From: Diphasiastrum complanatum
Taxonomy: Eukaryota > Streptophyta > Lycopodiopsida > Lycopodiales > Lycopodiaceae
Direction: 5' to 3'
Assembly (NCBI GenBank): GCA_029204225.1
Contig: CM055095.1
Span: forward strand, 28,650,845-28,714,844
DNA: 64,000 nucleotides
The notes under the pieces are model-generated. The model was not told the DNA's origin. It worked only from the letters and a program-made list of their open reading frames with translations, and did not search any database. The number at the start of each line of letters is the position of its first letter. Positions within the stretch are counted from its first letter, which is position 1. Shown in pieces: positions 58,701 through 64,000 of this stretch. Position numbers and translations under genes: made by a program.

Positions 58701-60224
58701 AGCTCTTCATAATCTGAGGACTCGTGGGTTAAGATGCAAATATTGATCTAAGTGAGTTACTTCGTTTCTTTTTCTCTTTGTATGTACTTTCCAAGAGCTA
58801 GGTAATAGCCCCAATTGAAGATTTTGTTAGAGAATCTGCCAATGTCTGTATGCTGACTTTTATAAAGTGGTTCCATTTCTCTTTTTGCTTGTCATGGGGT
58901 GCCTCAACCTGATAACACTTGATAGTTTAGTGTATGCCAGCTACATGGGTTTATCTTGTTTTCCAAAAGAATATAGCGTTTGCGAAGATATCAGTTCAGG
59001 TGGTTTTTCTTTATTGTTTGGGTCGGATGGTTCCATATTACTTTCTGCCTGTTGGGTTGGTTCCATATTACTTTCTGCCTGTTGGGTAGGTAAGATCTTT
59101 CTACAGCATATATGCATGCAGGAAAGTATCTGTTTTAAAATTTTTATTTGAGCTCGTGGTCACCAGTTAAAAAAGAGGGAGTTCTTTCATTTCCTAGTGT
59201 TGCATCATGGGAGGACTTTTGAGAGCAGTTAAAGCTTTACAAAATAATTATCTTTCATAAGCTGAAATGGTAATCTTTTAATCCTTTGAATTGGGAAAAC
59301 TAGTTTTTGATGAGAGTTAATGAGGACATCTGAATGCAATTGCAGAAAATCGACAAAATGTATGCTGCATTCACTGGACAGCCTGTTGAGCGGGTACAAA
59401 TGTTCACCGAACGTGATCGATTTTTCTCTGCAGCTGAGGTACAAAATCATGCAACTGCATCTTTCACTTTCCACACAAAAAGGCAAGGAAGCACATTGTT
59501 CCGGAATCTGAACGTAACAATGCTTTCCGGCTACAGTTTTTAACCTATGGGTTTACTTATGGATTTCGCAGCTTGTCGTTTGCTAGATACGATTTGCCAC
59601 ATCATTTCCCACATACGGTTTTTTTATACCTACAGATTCCCCAGCTGGTTGTTTCCCAGCTATGATTTCCCAAACTATTTTGCAGCTTTGATCTCTCAGA
59701 TCATTCTCTGGCTACAATTTCCCAGCTGACCATTTTCTAGCTACAAGTTTCAAGTAATCTTTTCCCAATTATGATTTCCCAGCTCATTGTTCTTAGCTAC
59801 GTTTTTCGAGGGACCTGCACAGTTTTTAGGGCTATTAAGGTTGTTTCTTAAAAGAAAAAAGCAAAAAGCTTTTCCAATGAGTTTTTGTTTTTTTTATTGT
59901 ACGGCATGGAATTATGTACGTGCCTGTACTGTACGCTATGGAATTATGTTTTTAAGTATTGCCGCAGGCTAGAAAAGTTCCCTGAATGTGGACACATTTG
60001 GCACGCTTAATTGAGTAGGTACTCCATAAAGAAGAGTGGCTATTGATGCAGTCCAAATTTGTTTCATAGCACCAAGCATTTGTCCATCTGATATTGGCTT
60101 CATGACTTGAATTTGCTTACAAGTGTCTTAACAATGCTATCATAAGGCTAATCCTCTAGCTTTTTCTATCTTACAGGCTATGGAGTTCGGTCTAATTGAC
60201 AGCCTTCTGGAGACAGAGTACTAG
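37800..60224 (+). CDS. CLPP6: Plastid ATP-dependent Clp protease proteolytic subunit 6 (ClpP6)
   Basis: Seven exons: 37800-38083, 38603-38807, 53359-53424, 57375-57515, 57765-57818, 59346-59438 and 60177-60224. They total 891 bases and 296 residues, every junction is GT-AG and the frame is kept. ClpP6 is a serine-protease subunit of the ClpP ring in the stromal Clp complex. Residues 1-94 are Ser/Ala-rich, a plastid transit peptide by composition. The ClpP fold follows: [36 protein letters not shown] (exon 3), GMAASQGA with catalytic Ser200, MIHQP with His225 (exon 4), and TERDRF with Asp274 (exon 6). The end LLETEY is the ClpP6 C-terminus as I remember it. The intact triad excludes a ClpR paralogue. 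Exons 2-7 align without gaps to E. coli ClpP from memory. The start has an in-frame stop 21 bases upstream. The intron load is extreme but no exon is broken. Confidence 0.95.
38084..38602 (+). other. ClpP6 intron 1 (519 bp)
   Basis: Donor AG|GTACCT, acceptor TTGCAG|TGAC. The Ser95 codon is split AG|T. No element is recognised inside. Confidence 0.9.
39431..39503 (+). repeat. tRNA-derived SINE head, copy 1
   Basis: A 73-base segment folds as a tRNA: acceptor GGGCAAG/TCTGTCC (imperfect), A-box TAGTTCAGTGGTAGAGC, anticodon stem TCTCA/TGAGG with loop TTTGTTA (anticodon TGT, Thr-like), and T-arm GGGTTTGAATCC close to the B-box consensus. The acceptor mismatches, and a second diverged copy 188 bases downstream with unrelated sequence between, fit a tRNA-derived SINE better than a working tRNA gene. 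Confidence 0.7.
39619..39691 (+). repeat. tRNA-derived SINE head, copy 2
   Basis: It is homologous to copy 1 over 73 bases and shares the upstream AACAAATAG. Anticodon stem TCCCA/TAGGG has a mismatch, the loop TTTGGTA would read TGG, and the B-box is degenerate (GGGTCCGGTTCT). Between the two copies lies a body with CCGAGTTCGGCTTGACGGGG. The tandem arrangement suggests a dimeric SINE. Confidence 0.7.
40943..41377 (-). mobile_element. 3' LTR of the outer gypsy element
   Basis: 435 bases, TGTTATG...GTAACA in element sense. It directly follows a purine-rich PPT (GGTGGGGGAGGGA in element sense, + strand 41379-41391). Only its first ~80 bases match the presumed 5' LTR at 48706-48785, the latter also having a ~20-base extra block. 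Confidence 0.7.
41529..41832 (-). mobile_element. 3' LTR of the inner gypsy element, truncated (304 bp)
   Basis: It matches 46014-46311 closely, including GAATCCTAGAAGCCGGTGTG and TAGGGTCCCAACGGTCAAGA. The element-sense start of the LTR, the PPT and the chromodomain coding region are missing: integrase tail sequence ([17 protein letters not shown]) runs straight into the LTR interior at about 41835. Confidence 0.9.
41850..43948 (-). pseudogene. Pol of the inner gypsy element (RT, RNase H, integrase tail)
   Basis: RT N-terminal part ([40 protein letters not shown]) lies at 43948-43376. The RT active site is [10 protein letters not shown] near 43165, where a Tyr/Phe-x-Asp-Asp box is expected, so catalytic Asp residues are kept. 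RT connection and RNase H ([17 protein letters not shown]) run to about 42667, and decayed RNase H continues to 42490 (ADAL). The frame then joins integrase C-terminal sequence (LEFAYND-like near 42370, then [20 protein letters not shown]). The integrase zinc finger and DDE core are missing. No protease fits in the ~130 bases between gag and RT. Confidence 0.85.
44078..45213 (-). pseudogene. Gag of the inner gypsy element, frameshifted
   Basis: ATG at 45213 ([13 protein letters not shown]). A proline-rich N-terminus and a short coiled coil ([17 protein letters not shown]) precede a retrotransposon gag core ([34 protein letters not shown]). A shift near 44510 moves to the next frame, which continues with [13 protein letters not shown] and a zinc knuckle [13 protein letters not shown] (C-x2-C-x3-H-x4-C) near 44190. 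The one-residue-short knuckle spacing also occurs in the gag at 31.75 kb. Confidence 0.85.
45999..46012 (-). other. Primer-binding site of the inner gypsy element
   Basis: Element-sense TTGGAATCAGAGCC, one base off the standard TTGGTATCAGAGCC for initiator tRNA-Met, located one base from the LTR end. Confidence 0.85.
46014..46485 (-). mobile_element. 5' LTR of the inner gypsy element (472 bp)
   Basis: In element sense it runs TGTTAGAGTCC ... GGCTTGTGACA and is immediately followed (one base between) by the PBS. The first 172 bases have no counterpart in the left LTR, which is truncated. Confidence 0.9.
48130..48785 (-). mobile_element. 5' LTR/leader of the outer gypsy element
   Basis: It starts TGTTATGTACCATAACGG at 48785 with target duplication GTGCC beyond. 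After about 80 bases it stops matching the 3' LTR, so part is recombined or belongs to a related variant. Near 48145 the element-sense sequence TTTGGACGCCATTGCCC resembles the TTTGGCGCC-type PBS of gypsy elements in degraded form, about 60 bases before the gag ATG. Confidence 0.5.
49360..49970 (+). pseudogene. Ty1/copia gag-protease fragment
   Basis: Frames with many stops include [18 protein letters not shown] (gag), then a protease-side segment YIEMEDGSI ... [23 protein letters not shown] (49820-49925), typical of copia polyproteins before integrase. Both ends are lost. It is sense-oriented to ClpP6. Confidence 0.65.
50025..50050. repeat. 26-bp perfect palindrome
   Basis: Half-site GTTTGCAAGTTTG followed directly by its exact reverse complement. 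It sits in a cluster of GCAAACTTG words (50015-50055) in ClpP6 intron 2. Confidence 0.95.
50640..50865. repeat. Dispersed repeat, copy 2
   Basis: Diverged copy of the repeat at 34285-34500, sharing TGCTAGGTCTCATGTGTCC at the start and GGTTTGGCACATGA at the end. No coding capacity is seen. Confidence 0.6.
52040..52136. repeat. Cluster of G-run/C-run hairpins
   Basis: Stems seen: GGGGTCT/AGACCCC (52049-52055/52069-52075), GGGGGGC/GCCCCCC (52082-52088/52092-52098) and GGGGGC/GCCCCC (52113-52118/52123-52128). Runs of at least four G or C on both strands could also form G-quadruplexes. Confidence 0.85.
52404..52429. repeat. 26-bp perfect palindrome in a palindrome cluster
   Basis: Half-site TTGCAGCGGATCG followed by its exact reverse complement. 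Immediately to the left are an imperfect palindrome with 13-bp arms (52374-52401; ACGTTCCGGATCG, one mismatch) and GCGATCC/GGATCGC (52351-52371). GATCG/CGATC is the shared core. Confidence 0.95.
54480..55800 (-). pseudogene. Ty3/gypsy integrase remnant in ClpP6 intron 3
   Basis: Minus-strand translation gives zinc-finger-side [16 protein letters not shown] (about 55460), then a degenerate core, [13 protein letters not shown] (about 54965-54930), [10 protein letters not shown] (about 54850) and [10 protein letters not shown] (about 54550), the conserved chromovirus integrase C-terminal motif. Frames change repeatedly. No LTR or gag was found, so it is an isolated internal fragment. Confidence 0.75.
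56105..56205. repeat. Three degenerate copies of an AAATAATCACTGGTCCC motif
   Basis: AAATAATCATGGCTCCCAAAA, AAATAATCACTGGTCCCAAA and AAATAGCCACTGGTCCCGCC occur about 42 bases apart in intron 3. Confidence 0.6.
57819..59345 (+). other. ClpP6 intron 5 (1.53 kb)
   Basis: Donor GAT|GTAAGT, acceptor TTGCAG|AAAATC. It includes a 30-bp tandem duplication (59029-59087). Nothing else is recognised. Confidence 0.88.
59029..59087. repeat. 30-bp tandem duplication
   Basis: GGTTCCATATTACTTTCTGC followed by CTGTTGGGT occurs twice with a period of 30 bases and no mismatch over 29 bases, so it is a recent duplication. Confidence 0.95.
59439..60176 (+). other. ClpP6 intron 6 (738 bp) with TTTCCCAGCTA-type repeats
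   Basis: Donor GAG|GTACAA, acceptor TTACAG|GCTATG. At 59520-59800 the phrase GA(T/C)TTCCCAGCT(A/G) or close variants recurs about ten times with spacing of roughly 20-30 bases, a degenerate minisatellite. Confidence 0.85.
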
Positions 60225-62360
60225 GAGATATCCAATTGCTACTTATCTCTCAATTGTACAGTCAAACTTGATGTTCTTTTGTAGAATTGGAATGTTGTTG
60301 CATCAAACTTGAAATACTGAATTGCAAAGTAGAAATGAAGAAAAAGTTTGGTGGGCAAAGGTCCTTAAAAACTTAGTGAGTGACCTCACTAAATCTTTGG
60401 GGGGCGAAGGTCTTTCAGAACTTGGTGAGTGAACGATAATGGAACTGGCACTTTATCATTTTTGGGGGAAAAGCCATCCAAGAAGCTGTGCCTCACCAGT
60501 TTCTTTATTTTTTGAGCAGCTTGCTTTCCCACTCATTACACTTACTGGTACCAGGTGGTCTTCACAGAAAAGACTGGCTTTGGTTTTAAGTTATGATTAC
60601 TGCAAATGCAGCTGCCAGTCTTGAAAAAGAAGTATGAGGCCCACATCCTCTGCATATAGTGCTAAACAAGAGAAATTGAGTCTTCTGTAATCAGTTGTAA
60701 GGAACTGTTCGTTCCTCATCTATTGAAGTCCTCATTTTATAGCCTTACATCATTTAAATCACTTCTTGAAGGCTTTACAATGCTGTTTCATCCACAATTG
60801 TTGAATCAAGTAGTTCGTGCACTTTCAAATCTTGAACAGTACCAATTGATGATCTGAAAAATATACCTTCAAGGGCCTGTTGTTCAAGGACCATGTTGTT
60901 ATACATAGGCTAAGATTCTATTTTCTTTAGTTTATATGCATAGACATGGGAGAAATAGTGAAATTGCACACAAAATCGTTCAATTATCTTTGTATGTGTA
61001 TGCTATTTTTTGCTAGCACCTAGAGTTTCTAGGTTATTAGAGGGCCAATACTTTCAAGGTCATGTATGTAAACGCCTAATTCTGCTCAGTAAAATCTCAC
61101 ATTTGGGCTACATGTTGAGTCCTGCACATTAGTAACATTCCCATGAAAACTATTATGGCCCATATTACCATTGCATTAGGAATATGTGTTTCTACTGAAA
61201 GTCAATAATAAAAGGAAGAACTATCAAATCATTATTCATAAATTATCAATTTTCAGGATTGCTGATTTAGGCATGCTATTTCTTTTGTATTTGTTTGTCT
61301 TTTCTATGTAAAAAGATATGGAATAAAAATATAGCTTGTGTCTCATAATGACTCTTAGAATGTCTTGTTATCTTGGGTGTCATGACGGATGTCTGTGCAG
61401 ATTATCATCCTAAGTGTAGGAGGCACTTCTTTCTCTCAATTGAAGTATCCAATGATATTTAGAGTGATGACCTGGTAAGAAATGGTATGCCTAGCGAGGG
61501 GTGAAGGTGTCTGGGCAGTATCTTCATCAGTGTAGGAGGCACTTCTTCCTCTGAAGGTAGAGTGATGACCTAGAAAGAAATGTTATGCCTAGCGAGGCTC
61601 TAATGTTGGACCCCTGTGAGCATGTGCGATGCTCCCGGGGTTTTGAAGTGGATGCCACTTCACTGGCTAGGTTCAGCTGGTTCTGCTTAGGAATGGGCCT
61701 GCTGGGTTCTTCAGTCGGAATCTGTGAAACCAGCTGGTTCTGCAACGTGGTAGTAGTTTGGAAATTTTTTGTGTTCTTTTGGATAGGCTACAAGACGTTT
61801 ACGGCGTAACAGTCCTGATGCTGATGTCAAGACCAGATTTGGAGCCAGGTTCCCCCTTGTAAACCTGGCTTTGTTTATGCAATGAAAAACTCTAACAAGT
61901 ACAGTTCAAAAACTTGTCAGTTTTGATAATAATTTGAAGTATGAGGGTTAACATAGCCAGGTCCTTCATATGTTCAAAATGCAGGACTCGTTGTGGCCTC
62001 AAAGATTTAACAAAACAAAATCGATATTTTGATCATGGCCAGCTTAAGTTGTAGTTGGAGTGGTTATTATCTAGTTACACTTGTATTATAGGCACATAAC
62101 GCTAGTTGTGTAGAAACAGCCCATTTATGTTGAGCCTTGGCATCTACAGAGAAGAAAATGAAGAAACACACACCAAACAGTTGGAAGTTAGGCCATAGCT
62201 GAAATTTGAATGATGAACTAGAAACAGTTGGTTTTTTACATGAGAGATGTGCCAAACATTATAGCTTATGTGCAATTTTGCATCTTCTCGAGCACCTAAA
62301 CCGCGCCCCCACACCGCCTTCTCCTTCACGAGCCCCAGACCTTCACGCTCCCTTTCCTTC
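60225..62360. other. ClpP6 3' side and intergenic DNA
   Basis: This includes the ClpP6 3' UTR, whose end I cannot place. There is no recognised gene. A duplicated ~100-bp block lies at 61390-61596. Confidence 0.45.
61390..61596. repeat. ~100-bp tandem duplication
   Basis: TGTAGGAGGCACTTCTT(T/C)CTCT, AGAGTGATGACCT and ATGCCTAGCGAGG occur in the same order in two adjacent blocks (about 61393-61500 and 61508-61596). Confidence 0.85.
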
Positions 62361-62363
62361 TGA

Positions 62364-63003
62364 TCTCGACCGAGCCAGCAGGTGCTTAGATCTCAACCGA
62401 GCCAGAGTGCTCTCAAATTTTGACCGAGTAATGAGATCGACGTCTCGACCGAACACTTCTCTCAGATCTCGACCGAGAAAGACACTTAGATCTCGACTGA
62501 CTATTATTCACTCAAATCTCGACCAAATCAAATTTCCTCAACATCTCGACCGAATCAAATTTCCTCACAATCTTGACCGAATCGGATTTCAAAAACTCGA
62601 CCGAGTCACCAAACGCTCAACTCTCGACCGTCTACTCGCAAAACCTGTCAAGTCTCCACTGGGTCTAAACGAAGCAATTCATCAGAGTCTTGACCGAATG
62701 ATTTCCTCACAGTCTCGACCAGGGGCCCTGCATGTGAAATCTTGCTCGTACCCCAGTGGTGAAATCTCAACCGTGGCCTCTCTACAAAATCTCAACCGCA
62801 TCCCCCCATTAGCTCTCGACCGAGCTAGGAACCTTACATCTTAATCGCAACTCTAGACACCTCAATTCTCAGCCGCATGTGGAAGCAGCTTTAGTTCTCA
62901 ACCGAGCCAAAGGACTCAGCTTTTGACCGAGCCACAGGGCTCAACTCTCACCCGCTAGAAAGCTCAGCTTTCGACCGCGGTCTCTATGTGAAATCTCGAC
63001 AGC
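62364..63003. repeat. Array of TCTCGACCGA-like motifs
   Basis: About 20 copies of TCTCGACCGA or one- to two-base variants (TCTCAACCGA, TCTTGACCGA, TTTTGACCGA) occur in 640 bases, typically 20-35 bases apart with variable spacers. Some spacers repeat too (AATCAAATTTCCTCA twice). A 213-codon frame at 62206-62844 runs through part of it and turns the motif into repeated Leu-Asp-Arg or Ser-Arg-Pro. It lacks other protein-like features and is not called as a gene. Confidence 0.85.
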
Positions 63004-63310
63004 ACCTTGTTGGAGTTTAATCTTCTCCTACTCATCCCTTCGCCCTCCTTCTTCTCTCAAGAATTCCATCTCTCTGAATCAGTCTGCAAAAACACACGCA
63101 AAGTTGAATCAGACAGAACCGCAAAGCCATCGCCAGATTACGGTCTAACCGGAGAGCACCGTCAAAATGAGGTTAATGGAGAAACATGACTTCAACTTGT
63201 GAAGGCAACGAACTGCAAACCATAGGGAGTCGTTAAAATCCGTAGGATACTATCTACGAGCACTTGCGGAATCTTCAATGGCAACGGAACTTAAAATCTT
63301 GTCAACCACC

Positions 63311-63536
63311 GTAAGTGACCTTCTTACGATCTCCTACGATGGAAGCCATGACCAGAGTCACTAACTCCCAACGAAGTTTGTGAACGAACTCAACTCTCCT
63401 CAACCGTCTGAAAATGTAAGCAACCTACTTACCGTTATCAACGAAGTCGACCAGCGACAACAGTTTGCGAGGTTTTGCGATATCAGCCAACGAAGTTGAC
63501 CTATCTAATCGATCAGCTATGTAAGTTATCACTTAC
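63311..63536. repeat. Three GTAAG-loop-CTTAC hairpins spaced 105 bp
   Basis: GTAAG starts at 63311, 63416 and 63521, and CTTAC follows after loops of 7, 7 and 6 bases. The intervals are exactly 105 bases each, yet other similarity between the units is weak (ACGAAGTT(T/G) words). This may be the remains of an old 105-bp tandem repeat. Confidence 0.7.
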
Positions 63537-63737
63537 GGGTACCAACAGAGGATTCAAATGATCACCTGCTGAACGAACGTACAACAACTGAACGAACGAC
63601 CAGCGGTTGTTCAAACGACTACGGACAGACTACGACCATCACGACCTACATCCTTCCACTACGACACATACAGAGGATACGTTACTCTTAATCATCTTGT
63701 AAGCTATAATTACAATAAATCAAAAGACTCTAACAAC

Positions 63738-63743
<6 letters not shown>

Positions 63744-63768
<25 letters not shown>
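63744..63768. repeat. (TG)n microsatellite
   Basis: TG tract of 25 bases following TATATA. Confidence 0.96.
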
Positions 63769-63891
63769 ATCTGAACGAAGAGAAGGAGTTAGAGAGAAAA
63801 TCAGAGTAGTGAGTTGAACAATTTGTAGATGCACAGAGCGATCAAACAACCAAAAGGTCTTAAGTAGCTGGCTCCTTAGAGTTAGTGATTT

Positions 63892-63993
<102 letters not shown>

Positions 63994-64000
63994 TGTAGCC

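Noticed and set aside
62206-62844. 213-codon frame with repeated Leu-Asp-Arg
   Set aside because: It is open because it runs through the TCTCGACCGA array; there is no fold-like composition beyond the repeat, no splice or homology evidence.
63311-63536. CRISPR-like array
   Set aside because: Only three 5-bp-stem hairpins with diverged units; the host is a plant nucleus and the units lack conserved direct repeats.

Overview
The window is nuclear DNA of a land plant. Two genes with introns support this, a cinnamate 4-hydroxylase (CYP73A) and a nuclear-encoded plastid ClpP6. So do the retrotransposons of plant type, whose primer-binding sites read TGGTATCA(G/A)AGC, and the very long microsatellites. 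AT-rich sequence, decayed Ty3/gypsy and Ty1/copia copies, a 22.4-kb gene for 891 coding bases and a rather divergent C4H suggest a large-genome non-flowering plant (fern or gymnosperm). I cannot settle the clade from sequence alone.

Layout: 1-4.9 kb is a decayed + strand Ty3/gypsy element (LTR end, PBS, gag, RT, RNase H, integrase). 5-9 kb is mostly unrecognised repeat-derived DNA with a TATA-like box, a broken ORF and TA/GA microsatellites. 9.2-11.2 kb is C4H on the minus strand (3 exons, 527 aa). Its upstream region holds nine copies of a ~71-bp tandem repeat, a 25-base G run and paired AC-I/AC-II type MYB boxes. 15.1-17.2 kb is the 3' half of a Ty1/copia element with PPT and LTR. 19-21 kb, 24.4-27.5 kb, 27.5-30.1 kb and 31.2-32 kb are further gypsy and copia remnants on both strands, separated by a (CT)68 tract. 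32-37 kb is unrecognised.

37.8-60.2 kb is ClpP6 on the + strand. I rebuilt seven exons with GT-AG junctions, giving 296 aa with an intact Ser-His-Asp triad. Its 14.55-kb intron 2 carries a tandem tRNA-derived SINE-like pair and a nested pair of chromovirus-type gypsy elements, each bounded by a matching 5-bp target-site duplication (outer GTGCC, inner GTATC). Downstream in the same intron are a copia fragment, a 26-bp palindrome and a GC-rich inverted-repeat module containing another 26-bp perfect palindrome. Intron 3 holds a decayed gypsy integrase. From 60.2 kb on there is no recognised gene, but there is an array of about 20 TCTCGACCGA-like motifs, three hairpins spaced exactly 105 bp apart, and long GT and AG microsatellites.

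The two host genes are functionally unrelated. C4H is an ER-membrane phenylpropanoid enzyme and ClpP6 a subunit of the stromal Clp protease. The retroelements are non-autonomous relics: every one I could follow lacks at least one required domain. I saw no evidence of a wholly new multi-gene system. The most unusual signals are the structured repeats (C4H upstream array, the 51.7-52.4 kb inverted-repeat module and the 62.4-63.5 kb array) and the nested insertion inside ClpP6.
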